Shown here one piece after another: positions 25,534 through 33,449 of a stretch of DNA of 40,243 nt (positions are counted from its first letter, which is position 1; each line of letters starts with the position of its first letter). Source of the stretch: Methanomassiliicoccus sp. GTDB lineage: Archaea; Thermoplasmatota; Thermoplasmata; Methanomassiliicoccales; Methanomassiliicoccaceae. Position numbers and translations under genes: made by a program. The stretch lies in contig JAEILR010000012.1 of the NCBI GenBank assembly GCA_016109435.1, positions 1-40,243 of the forward strand, in the 5' to 3' direction. Below the pieces are notes generated by a model. The model was not told the origin of the DNA, did no database searches, and saw only the letters and a list, made by a program, of their open reading frames with translations.

Positions 25534-27381
25534 ATGAGAATACTAGGGGATGAGAGCGGGATCCTGCTAATTGGCGCTATCCTGATGGCGGCGATCTTCA
25601 TTACCGACATTGAGCTGCCGATCGGCGTTGTCGGCAGCATGCTCTACTTCATCCCAGTGATCTTATGCCTGTGGTCGCCCAAGAGGCGGACGTTATTCAT
25701 CGTGGCCGGGGTGGCGACGATCCTCACTATCGTCGCAGTGCCCCTGAAATCGCCAGGAGATCTTTTTTTTGTTCTCCTGAACCGGCCTCTGTCCATCGCT
25801 ACTCTCTGGATCATCGTCATGCTGGGAGGTGAGAGATGGAAGACGGAGAAGCAGCTCTCAGAGCTCAAGATGGAAGCCGAGGACCGGGTGGTGGAGGTCG
25901 AGCGAAGCAGGATGGACCTCGAGGAGGAGCGCAACCTCCTTCAAACCGTCATGAACGGGGCCAAGAGGATCAATCTGGCGTTCATGGACCGGGATTTCAA
26001 CTTCGTTCGGGTGAACGAGACCTTCGCCCGGACCTGCGGTTACAATGCGGATGAGATGATAGGACTGAACATGTTCGGCCTCTTTCCGAATGACGAGGTG
26101 AAAGCGATCTTCCAGAGGATATGGGACGCCGGCATGGCTGCCGAGGGCACCAACACCGTTTTCATCTTTCCCCAACGGCCGGGTGAGATCACCTATTGGG
26201 ACTGGAACCTGGAGCCGGTCAGGGGACACGGCGGAGAGATCCACGGTCTCATCTTCTCTCTCGTGAACACCACCGAAAGGAGAAAGGCGGAGATAGATCT
26301 GGAGGAGAGCGAGAAAAAGTACAGGGGCCTGTTCGAGAGCATCCACGAGGCGGCGATCATCGGTGATCTGATTTACGATGAGAACGGGCGGATCATCGAC
26401 GTCCGTATCCTGGAAGCGAACCCCATGGCCCGGGACATTTTGGGGCATATCGGTTCGAACGATATCACAGGGCAGATGATCACCTCCGTCCTCGACCCGG
26501 AACTCGTTACGAGGCTGGGAGCGATTCTCGAACTGCTCGTGGCGGAGGGCGGCCCCATATCGACCGAGAGCCGCTACAGTGCTGACCGCCAGATATACAA
26601 GAATTGGTACCATCTGCTCGAACCGGGGCGGATCTTCATCACCGCGACGGACGTGACCGACATCCGCATGGCCCAGAAAGAGGCGGAACAGTATGCGGAG
26701 AAGCTGAAAGTGAGCAATGATGAGCTGCAGCAGTTCGCCTACGTCGCCTCGCATGATCTGCAGGAGCCGCTGCGCATGGTCATCAATTATCTGTCACTGC
26801 TCGAAATTAGGTACAGTGATGCCCTGGACGCTCGGGGTAAGGAATACATCTCGTACGCGGTGGAGGGCGGGAGCAGGATGCGAGAGCTTATCGAGGACCT
26901 CCTTGCGTTCGCCAGGGTGGATAGCGTCATCACACCGTTCGTCCCGGTGGATATGAACCTGGTTATGGATAAGACCCTCGCTACGCTGAGAAAGCAGATC
27001 GCCGAGTCGGGGGCAGCGATCTATGCCGCGCCGCTCCCGACAGTGATAGGGGACGAATCCCAGATGCTGCGGGTCATGCAGAACCTCATCAGTAATGCAA
27101 TAAAGTTCCGGGGGGAGGCCGCTCCCATGATCCATGTCGATTCCGAAGACAGGCCGGGGAAATGGCTCTTCTCCGTTCGTGACAACGGCATCGGCATCGA
27201 CCCCAAGGGCCGTGACAAGCTGTTCAAGCTGTTCCAACGACTCCATAACCGGGACGAGTATCCGGGGACAGGCATAGGGCTGGCCATAACGAAAAAGATC
27301 ATCGAACGTCACGGAGGCAATATTTGGTTCGAATCGAGCAAGGGAGAGGGGACCACCTTTTTCTTCACCATATCAAAATGA
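25534..27381 (+). CDS. membrane PAS-PAS sensor histidine kinase
   Basis: The protein is 615 residues. Four hydrophobic helices lie in the first 100 residues (ILLIGAILMAAIFIT; SMLYFIPVILCLW; TLFIVAGVATILTIVAV; LSIATLWIIVMLGG), then a coiled linker. A PAS domain follows (about 130-245), then a second PAS (about 262-375). The H-box is FAYVASHDLQEPLRMV with His407, and NLISNAIKF, DNGIGI and GTGIGLAITKKII complete the kinase. The signal is probably sensed at or within the membrane. A TATA-like AATAATATTG at about 25500-25509 makes ATG 25534 nearly leaderless. No cognate regulator is adjacent. Confidence 0.9.
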   Translation: MRILGDESGILLIGAILMAAIFITDIELPIGVVGSMLYFIPVILCLWSPKRRTLFIVAGVATILTIVAVPLKSPGDLFFVLLNRPLSIATLWIIVMLGGERWKTEKQLSELKMEAEDRVVEVERSRMDLEEERNLLQTVMNGAKRINLAFMDRDFNFVRVNETFARTCGYNADEMIGLNMFGLFPNDEVKAIFQRIWDAGMAAEGTNTVFIFPQRPGEITYWDWNLEPVRGHGGEIHGLIFSLVNTTERRKAEIDLEESEKKYRGLFESIHEAAIIGDLIYDENGRIIDVRILEANPMARDILGHIGSNDITGQMITSVLDPELVTRLGAILELLVAEGGPISTESRYSADRQIYKNWYHLLEPGRIFITATDVTDIRMAQKEAEQYAEKLKVSNDELQQFAYVASHDLQEPLRMVINYLSLLEIRYSDALDARGKEYISYAVEGGSRMRELIEDLLAFARVDSVITPFVPVDMNLVMDKTLATLRKQIAESGAAIYAAPLPTVIGDESQMLRVMQNLISNAIKFRGEAAPMIHVDSEDRPGKWLFSVRDNGIGIDPKGRDKLFKLFQRLHNRDEYPGTGIGLAITKKIIERHGGNIWFESSKGEGTTFFFTISK

Positions 27382-27586
27382 GGATTCGGGCTCGTGCACG
27401 TTGTCCATCTCAAGTGACGCCTATGGTGGATGTCGATAAGAGTCTAATTTCAGACATATTAGTATAGAAGTAAATTATTGTATGATGTATTGATATTAGC
27501 TATTATTGTTAATCATTCTACTAAACCAATACTTCTACACCCGTGTAAACGATTAATGATATGTATTTTGAGACCATCAGGCGGCT
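27382..27586 (+). promoter_or_regulatory. AT-rich leader region of the fluoride channel gene
   Basis: The 205-nt gap contains a perfect stem, TAGAAGTA (27465-27472) with TACTTCTA (27530-27537), and a small ACAC-CC-GTGT hairpin at 27537-27546. I looked for the conserved fluoride (crcB) riboswitch pattern and did not see it. Confidence 0.35.
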
Positions 27587-27976
27587 GTGGATGCCGAAGA
27601 AGGCAAATTGATACTGCTTGTGGCTATCGGCGGGGCGTTCGGCAGCGTGCTCCGCTATCTCCTTCAAGGATACTTGACCCGAGGGGATTTTCCATGGGGG
27701 ACGTTCGCCGTCAATCTTCTCGGGAGCTTCCTGATAGCCTTATTGTTCTTCTATTGGTCACAGGGCCAAGATATCAGTTCTCCGGCCAGGGCGCTGCTGT
27801 TCATCGGCGTTTTCGGCGGATTCACCACCCTTTCCTCGTTCTCCCTGGAAACCGTCAATCTTGCCCAAGGGGGGCAATGGATATGGGCAATGGGGAACAT
27901 ACTCCTTAATGGCGGCGTGTGCGTCCTGGGAGCGTTCTTGGGGCGATTGGCGGGGCTGCTGCTGGGAGGGAGCTGA
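27587..27976 (+). CDS. crcB: FluC/CrcB fluoride channel
   Basis: The protein is 129 residues with four hydrophobic helices. Family motifs are GGAFGSVLRYLL (15-26), VNLLGSFLI (42-50) and FGGFTTLSSFSLETV (76-90), the latter including the Phe/Thr/Ser residues lining the double-barrelled pore. It exports cytoplasmic F- as a dual-topology dimer. The start is GTG 27587, the only plausible start after an in-frame TGA at 27569-27571. The stop is directly followed by the ATG of the DUF190 gene. Confidence 0.93.
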   Translation: MDAEEGKLILLVAIGGAFGSVLRYLLQGYLTRGDFPWGTFAVNLLGSFLIALLFFYWSQGQDISSPARALLFIGVFGGFTTLSSFSLETVNLAQGGQWIWAMGNILLNGGVCVLGAFLGRLAGLLLGGS

Positions 27977-28312
27977 ATGCAGATGGTGAAGGCTGTGCGG
28001 TTGAGGGCATTCGTGGGCGAGGCGGATCAGTTCAAAGGGATGCCAGCGTACAAGGCGGTGGTCCACTTGCTGAGGGAGGAGGGCTTCCGAGGTGCCACGG
28101 TCACCCGGGGCGTTTATGGCTATGGGAAACGCAGCCTACTCCATTCAACCTCCCCGCTACGTCTTTCCACTGACCTGCCAATGCTCATCGAGACCGTCGA
28201 TTCCGAGGATAAGATCATGGCGGTGCTACCGAAGATCAGGGTCATGATCAAGGACGGCCTCATCGCCCTCGACGAGGTTACGGTGGTGAGCGATGCTGCC
28301 TCGAATCCCTGA
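27977..28312 (+). CDS. DUF190 family protein
   Basis: The protein is 111 residues: VKAVRLRAFVGEADQFKGMP, then YKAVVHLLREEGFRGATVTRGVYGYG and IETVDSEDKIMAVLPKIRVMI. This is the DUF190 pattern (PF02641), a ferredoxin-like fold related to PII-type regulators and often encoded beside crcB. Its ATG abuts the crcB stop without a gap, so the two are one transcript. The likely role is regulation of, or help to, fluoride export; the ligand is unknown. The T-rich stretch after the gene (28321-28380) may terminate transcription. Confidence 0.88.
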   Translation: MQMVKAVRLRAFVGEADQFKGMPAYKAVVHLLREEGFRGATVTRGVYGYGKRSLLHSTSPLRLSTDLPMLIETVDSEDKIMAVLPKIRVMIKDGLIALDEVTVVSDAASNP

Positions 28313-28369
28313 TCGAAAGGGCATTTTATTTTGTTTTATTCTTTCTTTATAATATATTATTTCTATCAT

Positions 28370-28524
28370 ATTTTATATGATGCGCCCGGAAATATTTTCA
28401 CTCTTCATCGAATATCTTGTTCTCCGGCCCCTATTATTCTGTGAAAACCTAGTGGAAAAATGCGTTAATGTTCTACCTAAACAATGAAAGATGTTATCCT
28501 TACTAGATTAAATTTTATATGATG
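28370..28524. repeat. 13-bp direct repeat ATTTTATATGATG
   Basis: Identical copies lie at 28370-28382 and 28512-28524 in AT-rich sequence between the DUF190 gene and a small leftward gene. They may be duplicated promoter-like elements or chance in AT-rich DNA. Confidence 0.35.
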
Positions 28525-28564
28525 GCTCATAATGGCCCAAAATTGATAGAAAAAGTCAGGGAGT

Positions 28565-28738
28565 TTAGGGGAATTTTCCATCCTCCCCGGAAGCCCTTTC
28601 GTACGAATCGCAGAGCTCGTTTAGGAATTGATCGTACGTTCGCCGGAACTTCAGACGATACAGGCGGTCTCGGGTTCCGGGGGTGATCTGTATGCTCGTT
28701 CTTGCTTCGTTGTCTTTCTCTCCCTGCATAATGCTCAT
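28565..28738 (-). CDS. 57-residue antitoxin-like small protein
   Basis: ATG 28738 opens MSIMQGEKDNEARTSIQITP, and the rest reads GTRDRLYRLKFRRTYDQFLNELCDSYERASGEDGKFP in two parts. TSIQITPGTRDRL resembles the strand plus first helix of ribbon-helix-helix or VapB-like antitoxins. The RTYDQFLNEL motif is common in archaeal small proteins of that type. No toxin gene (PIN, RelE) is adjacent. A minus-strand TATA-like TATTATATCAATATGG at about 28785-28800 fits a short leader. It sits at the edge of the AT-rich island and may be an orphan antitoxin or regulator. Confidence 0.6.
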   Translation of the reverse strand: MSIMQGEKDNEARTSIQITPGTRDRLYRLKFRRTYDQFLNELCDSYERASGEDGKFP

Positions 28739-29242
28739 CCTTCACTGATCGGGGTTTGTGCCTCGCCCGACTATAGCAACTATGTACCATATTGATATAA
28801 TAGTGTTCATGTAAATCTATAGCACCATTATTATCAATACAATCTATAGTAAGTTGTACCTAGAAGTTCATTATAGTCAACGACGGACTCCCGAATATCA
28901 AATTGATTTGGGCACTTTTTATCAAAATGTAAAAACCAGACCGCATTTACCACAGGTACGTAAGCTATTGACTCTTGATTATTAGAACTGAGAGAGTACA
29001 TTGGAGCGATATAGGGAGGAAAATAACCTTTTTTGAACCCATTTCTACATCGTAAATCCCAGACTTTTTGTCGATGTTTTGGTTCAATTTTAGTGCCAGA
29101 ACGCCTACTATTCTAGGAATATAGATAATAATTGAGTCCGGACGCGATTTCAGAACCGATTTTCGGAAGATCTTGAACTTGCATCACGACCGATCAAGAC
29201 CTGCTTCTCAATCGTTAAATTATCAAAAGATGGTCGTCTTGA

Positions 29243-29335
29243 ACATGGAAACGAGCGAGGGTCGCTCTGCAGCCTAAGGGATCCGATACGGTTACCGCAT
29301 CAAGTTTGACGGCCTCAGTGAGGCCGTTCTCTTGG
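29243..29335 (+). ncRNA. candidate structured RNA with three consecutive hairpins
   Basis: Three tight hairpins follow one another: GAGCGA-GGG-TCGCTC (29253-29267), GATaCGGT-T-ACCGcATC (29285-29301, one mismatch) and ACGGCCTC-AGT-GAGGCCGT (29309-29327). A TATA-like TTAAATTATC at about 29214-29223 would start a plus-strand RNA near 29243. A further stem CGGTC/GACCG (29465-29480) followed by a T-rich tract could be its terminator, giving an RNA of about 240 nt. It matches no RNA family I know. Confidence 0.4.
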
Positions 29336-29571
29336 GGACGGTGCGAGAAAGAGGGAGATGTGAGAGATCGATCCTCGGACTTGCAGGCGTCATTTGAAGT
29401 AAAGATCTCCAAGGAATAAAGGAGGATGCATAGATCATCGGGGTGAAATTGTGAGCGATTTGATCGGTCAATTTGGACCGTTATCCTTTTATTAACCACT
29501 AGACAATTTAAATTTAATTTGTTCGGAAAAATCCGGATCTCAATAATGCGAGGCGGGTGCATTTTTTTTGA

Positions 29572-29587
29572 ATATTCTATAGAATAT
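29572..29587. promoter_or_regulatory. perfect 16-bp palindrome ATATTCTATAGAATAT
   Basis: A perfect two-fold symmetric site immediately after a T8 run (29562-29569). It has the size of a dimeric repressor site, or could be simple AT-rich symmetry. No gene that it would control is evident. Confidence 0.4.
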
Positions 29588-30052
29588 ATTAAAAATAATA
29601 TTGTCACCGCTCCCTTTCTTGCAAACGCGGAACGATGCCGCAGAGGTCAGAGGATGAACGCGCTGTATCGAGGAAAGCATAGGAACATTAGGTTATGGGC
29701 CTCAGTTAGGATGAGACGATCCATGAAAAAAATGGTGCTTTTGAGCACGATGTGGGCTATCTTAGGGTAACCCTTCCAACCCATTTATCCATCGCGCGCC
29801 GCTATGAACGAAGGGGCGATAGGGCATTGATCCGCATTATCAGACCCGGTCTCGACCCCCCTGACCGATCCTGCTCCCGCTTAATCGTACCCTCTCCAAA
29901 ACGTCCTCGAAGACTCGAAAAGCATTCTTGAGTGGTTGCCATCCAGCCTGTTATTAGGTCATTTTCCACACGTTCCGCCCGCCCCGCTTTATTAAACCGC
30001 AAAGGGGTCGGCCATCGTCCCGGATTAATCGCCAATGGCATTCATTACTCCC

Positions 30053-30087
30053 ACAGGGGCCTCGCATAAAGGGACGCGGTCCCCTGT
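30053..30087. repeat. nested inverted repeats (ACAGGGG/CCCCTGT around GGGAC-GCG-GTCCC)
   Basis: ACAGGGG (30053-30059) is complementary to CCCCTGT (30081-30087). Inside lies a tight GGGAC-GCG-GTCCC hairpin (30071-30083) that competes for the same bases. The block could form alternative RNA structures. No gene is assigned to it. Confidence 0.35.
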
Positions 30088-30272
30088 CCCGCCTGAACGA
30101 ACCTTGACGCGCTGGCATTTCCAAGGACCGCTCTGAGCCCAAGACCGTTCAGAGGCCTGATGATCTAGCATCAATCTCGTGAAACGGTGCGCGTTACACG
30201 ATCAAGGCAGAAATGGTAACGTAGAAGTAAAAGTTGGGAAAGGGTTTGTGATCATAGGCGCATGATGTCTGC

Positions 30273-30812
30273 TTAGCCCTTGATCAGCAACGGTATGACC
30301 TGCTTGCCCTTCATGACCAGCATGATGATGCCGGCAGCCATGTACAGCGAGAGCAGGGAGTAGATCATCCACAGCCAGCCAACAGCGTCCACCAGACCGG
30401 TCTCACCGTTGTACCACAGCGCGGTCACGAAGAACGCGATAGCGGCAATGATCAGCAGGATCGGCAGGATCTTCACCGGTTGGAAGAACGCCAGCAGCGC
30501 ATCGATGAGTATGATGACACCGATCACGACGCACAGCATCGCGGCGTCCACGCCACCAACAGCGACGATGGTGAAGAAGAAGATCGCCAGAGGTCCAAAG
30601 ATCGCAGTTCCAAGCAGGTTCTCGTTCAGGTATGCGAAGACCGCTACCAGAAGGACAGTTATCCCAACGAACGGTCCAATTACTACCACGAGGTCAATGC
30701 CATGGAAGTCCAGAGCGAACCCCGCGACCGCAAAGGTGAACATTGCGATCGCCAGAAGGCCCAAGACATCGGCCATTGCCACTTTCACGTGTACATTCGA
30801 TTCTTCCGCCAT
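30273..30812 (-). CDS. GPR1/FUN34/YaaH (AceTr) family transporter
   Basis: The protein is 179 residues with six predicted helices. MADVLGLLAIAMFTFAV stands where the family NPAPLGL motif would be. LLAFFQPVKILPILLIIAAIAFFVTAL and GWLWMIYSLLSLYMAAGIIM match the fifth and sixth helices of SatP-like proteins, ending in a charged tail with VIPLL. The family moves acetate or other small monocarboxylates with protons. The NPAP motif is degenerate, so substrate choice may differ. ATG 30812 follows AGGAGGAAAT. A long leader with a palindrome precedes it. Confidence 0.72.
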   Translation of the reverse strand: MAEESNVHVKVAMADVLGLLAIAMFTFAVAGFALDFHGIDLVVVIGPFVGITVLLVAVFAYLNENLLGTAIFGPLAIFFFTIVAVGGVDAAMLCVVIGVIILIDALLAFFQPVKILPILLIIAAIAFFVTALWYNGETGLVDAVGWLWMIYSLLSLYMAAGIIMLVMKGKQVIPLLIKG

Positions 30813-30865
30813 TTGTATTTCCTCCTATTTTTCCCACTCAATGCGTGAAACGGTCGTATTGGATC

Positions 30866-30898
30866 GGAACATAGAACAGGATACTGTTCTGTGGTTCC
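30866..30898. promoter_or_regulatory. palindrome GAACAG-GATA-CTGTTC in the transporter leader
   Basis: Perfect six-base arms (30874-30879, 30884-30889) are extended by outer GGAAC (30866-30870) and GTTCC (30894-30898). On the minus strand it lies 54-86 nt before the transporter ATG and within the predicted transcript, so it could be a hairpin in the leader or a protein-binding site. Confidence 0.5.
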
Positions 30899-30973
30899 GA
30901 GACCGTTCCATGGTTTCTCCTCCTCCATGACGGTTCCTTGTTTCCAAGGAATCCTGTCTCCTGTATGAGTTTG

Positions 30974-30983
30974 ATATATTAAA
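30974..30983 (-). promoter_or_regulatory. TATA box TTTAATATAT of the AceTr gene
   Basis: Read on the minus strand, TTTAATATAT predicts a start near 30953 and a leader of about 140 nt before ATG 30812. Confidence 0.5.
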
Positions 30984-30995
30984 GCAATTATTATC

Positions 30996-31039
30996 AATAA
31001 AGTCCGTTAATACAATATTCCGTAATATTGGACTTTATT
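30996..31039 (-). terminator. long inverted repeat after the recombinase-ProDH unit
   Basis: AATAAAGTCC (30996-31005) and GGACTTTATT (31030-31039) are perfect 10-base complements around a 24-nt loop. The loop region contains a competing CAATATT-CCGT-AATATTG repeat (31013-31030). On the minus strand the second arm is followed by T-rich sequence, fitting a terminator for the operon ending at 31182. It also sits just before the transporter promoter. Confidence 0.45.
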
Positions 31040-31181
31040 TCATCGACTATATTTATGACATATTTCAACCAGGAATCAAGACACCTCCTCCTACGGTGCG
31101 TCCCCTAGGTGGTTTGAATAGTCGCTTTAGTCCAGACGGAAAATCGACTTGCCTTATAGAAAAAGGTATTCCACGGATGTA

Positions 31182-32006
31182 TCAGGGCGCAGGGAGCCTT
31201 CCGAGCTCGTCCAATGTCCGTAGATAGGCCTTCCTGCGGGCCTCATAACCTTCTTTGTGCGGCCCGAAGGGGATGTACTCGGAAACCTTCCATCCTTCAG
31301 AGACCAGGGTCCCCTTTGTCCCGTCCGCGAGCCCCTTGAGGAAGCTGAACTCGAGGATCTCGTGGTCGCACACCCTGTTCTGAACCCATTCCAGCAGGTC
31401 CGGATCATGGGTGCCCACGCAGAACGGCACGTCCCTGGACAGGATCTGCTCCACCAGGTCCCTGAAGATCTCCGATATCATATCGAAGTCGCTGACGTCC
31501 CCAGTGTACGCCCCCTTCACCAAGCGGATCCTGACGCCTGCATCCAGCATCCTCTCGACGTCCTGCGGGGTGCGATGGAGGTACGCCTGGAGGGCGACGG
31601 TGGGCTTCATGCCCGAGCGAGCGCAATCCTCGGCCAGCTCCAGGGTCAGGTCGACCATGCGCTGTCCCTCCATGTCCATCTCGATGGCGACCCCCAGGGC
31701 GGCGCCCTTCTCACACAGTCCCCGCACCAGCTCCTGGGTCACATCACGGCCCATCGTCCCGCCCAGGGTCGAGGGCTTTATTGACAAGGCGGCGTTCAGT
31801 CGGTGGCGCTTGACCTGGCCCATAAGATCAAGGTAGGCATTGTAGGACTCCAGGGCCTGAGCCCTCTCCCGGTTATATCGGCCCAGGACATCAAGGATGC
31901 AGCGCATCCCCTGTTCGTTCCTCTTCGCGCACCAATTGAGAGCGGCATCCCGGTCCGGGAGGGCCCATCTTTCCGGCATATCCCTCCATATGATGTTGGC
32001 TATCAA
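31182..32006 (-). CDS. single-domain proline dehydrogenase
   Basis: About 274 residues of a FAD-dependent TIM barrel. Motifs in order: SIKPSTLG (75-82), EMDMEG (109-114), QAYLHRT (140-146), RLVKGAY (161-167), GTHD (198-201) and YIPFGPHKEGYEARR (244-258), the last with the Tyr/Arg-Arg pair that holds proline. It oxidises proline to pyrroline-5-carboxylate. The TTG at 32006 overlaps the stop of the upstream recombinase (TTGA). An alternative ATG at 31979 follows GGAGGG closely. No pyrroline-5-carboxylate dehydrogenase is nearby. Cotranscription with two serine recombinases is unusual. Confidence 0.93.
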   Translation of the reverse strand: MIANIIWRDMPERWALPDRDAALNWCAKRNEQGMRCILDVLGRYNRERAQALESYNAYLDLMGQVKRHRLNAALSIKPSTLGGTMGRDVTQELVRGLCEKGAALGVAIEMDMEGQRMVDLTLELAEDCARSGMKPTVALQAYLHRTPQDVERMLDAGVRIRLVKGAYTGDVSDFDMISEIFRDLVEQILSRDVPFCVGTHDPDLLEWVQNRVCDHEILEFSFLKGLADGTKGTLVSEGWKVSEYIPFGPHKEGYEARRKAYLRTLDELGRLPAP

Positions 32007-32839
32007 ATAGATTGGTCATCATCCGCGGCGAGGAGCCGCTTTCCACGTTTCCGCGGGTCCCTGGTGCGGCCGGCCGCCAGCTCCTGCACGGAGTTGAAGG
32101 TACCGAGGTCGACGATCGAGGCATGGCTGCTTTTCACCAGAACTCCGTCCCACCGGCGATATCCGGCGTAGGCGGGATTGTGCAGGATCTGACGCACCGA
32201 GTAAAGGGTCCACCGGCCCCCCCGGCGGGTGGGGACGCCCCGCTGGTTGAGGACCTGGGCGATCTCGTTCATCGACGCTCCAGTACGATAAAAGGAGAAC
32301 ATCTCCCGGACCACGGCCGCTTCTTCCTCCCTCACTTCCAGGTCGTTATCGGCGATGCCGTAACCATACGGGGGGTTGAAGCCCAGCAGACCTCCGGTCT
32401 CGGCCTTCTGGACCATGCCCATGTATGTGCGCTCGCCTATCTGCTCCGATTCCAGCTGGGCGATGCGCTGGATCATGTCCACGACGAAGCGGCCGATGGA
32501 GGTCGAGGTGTCCAGCTCCTCCTGCATGGAGGTGAACTTCTTGTCCCACCTTTCCAGGTCCTCCATCATGATCATGAAGTTCTTCGAGTTACGGTGGATA
32601 CGGTCCATCTTCAGGACCAGGACGTTGTCCCACAGGGCCTTCTCGGCCATCATCCGCTTGTATTCCTCCCTGGCCTTGATGTTCCTCCCGGTGTGGCCCC
32701 TGTCCGCGTAGATACCCGCGACGTCCCATCCCTGGGCCTCGCAGTACGCCACCAACCGCTCCTGCTGCGCTTCCAGGGAGTAGCCTTCATCAGCCTGCTC
32801 CTCTGTGGATACGCGGATGTAGATGGCCGCTCTAACCAT
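32003..32839 (-). CDS. serine recombinase, truncated large type (copy B)
   Basis: The protein is 278 residues. The resolvase catalytic domain is RAAIYIRVSTEEQ with nucleophile Ser11, then LVLKMDRIHRN and GRFVVDMIQRIAQLESEQIGER. A recombinase domain follows (NPPYGYGI to NPAYAGYRRWDG). Large serine integrases normally run on for 150-300 residues with a zinc ribbon and coiled coil; this ends with a short basic tail. Its ATG lies inside the last codons of copy A (8-nt overlap), and its stop overlaps the proline dehydrogenase start. DNA-binding and synapsis parts may be supplied by a partner. Confidence 0.9.
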   Translation of the reverse strand: MVRAAIYIRVSTEEQADEGYSLEAQQERLVAYCEAQGWDVAGIYADRGHTGRNIKAREEYKRMMAEKALWDNVLVLKMDRIHRNSKNFMIMMEDLERWDKKFTSMQEELDTSTSIGRFVVDMIQRIAQLESEQIGERTYMGMVQKAETGGLLGFNPPYGYGIADNDLEVREEEAAVVREMFSFYRTGASMNEIAQVLNQRGVPTRRGGRWTLYSVRQILHNPAYAGYRRWDGVLVKSSHASIVDLGTFNSVQELAAGRTRDPRKRGKRLLAADDDQSI

Positions 32840-33449
32840 CGGCGGCCACCTCCAGCTGACGATGCCGGGCGCCCATGCCGTTCCTCCTCCGCTCCTCCAT
32901 CAGGGTCTGCACCAGATTGAATGAGCCGGCGGATACCAGGGGCTGGTGGCCCAGGGGGACCAGGTTTCCGTCCCAGACGATGAACCCGCAGTACAGTGGA
33001 TTGCGCAGGATGTTGCTGACCGCCTGCTTCTTCCATGGCCCTCCCTTCTTCGCCGGGACGCCCCTCTCGTTCAAGGCGAAGGCTATCTCCCCAAGGGACG
33101 AGCCGTTGATGTAGGAGTGGTAGATGAAGGGCACCACCCCCGCCTCCCGGTCGACCGCCTTGAGCATACCGTTTTCGATATGGTAACCATAAGGATGGGA
33201 GCTTCCGAGGTGGCCCGAGGCCTTCTTGGCCTTCTGGACCATGCCGATCTTGACCCTCTCCCCGATCTGCTCCGACTCCAGTTGGGCGATGCGCTGGATG
33301 ATATCCATCACGAAGCGCCCCATCGCCGAGGTGGTGTCGAACTTCTCCTGCATGGAATTGAACTGCTTCTTCCATTTGTTCAGGTCGTCCATCATCTGGG
33401 TGAAGTTCTTCGAGTTACGGTGGATACGGTCCATCTTCAGGACCAGGAC
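32575..33449. repeat. 49-bp perfect direct repeat inside the two recombinase genes
   Basis: Positions 32575-32623 and 33401-33449 are identical, encoding the VLVLKMDRIHRNSKNF region in each gene. Flanking sequence diverges quickly. The identity exceeds what protein conservation requires at silent positions, which suggests gene conversion or a recent exchange between the copies. Confidence 0.85.

Larger units (their letters stand above)
28739..30272. other. AT-rich gene-poor island
   Basis: About 1.5 kb without a convincing protein gene. The left half is visibly AT-rich compared with its surroundings; a block near 29240-29480 and another near 30040-30180 are richer in GC and hairpins. Open frames here (29215-29607 minus, 29519-29770 plus, 29802-30041 minus) have unlikely composition and no family signal. 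Palindromic AT sequence, structured blocks and little coding content suggest RNA genes, a decayed insertion, or a replication-related region. No Cdc6/Orc gene is near. Confidence 0.5.

Noticed and set aside
27326..27340. tRNA T-loop-like GGTTCGAATC
   Set aside because: It lies inside the histidine-kinase gene, and no acceptor or anticodon arms surround it.
27382..27586. Fluoride riboswitch before crcB
   Set aside because: The conserved core sequence was not seen; only a generic stem is present.
28440..28465. Origin-recognition-box-like CCTAGTGGAAA
   Set aside because: A single weak match with no second copy, no orderly array and no Cdc6/Orc gene.
29215..29607. 130-codon open frame on the minus strand in the AT-rich island
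   Set aside because: It runs through hairpins and palindromes, has no family pattern, and its composition is unlike the neighbouring genes.
30785..30997. 70-codon frame upstream of the transporter on the minus strand
   Set aside because: It covers the TATA box and the palindromic leader and overlaps the transporter ribosome site; unlikely to be coding.
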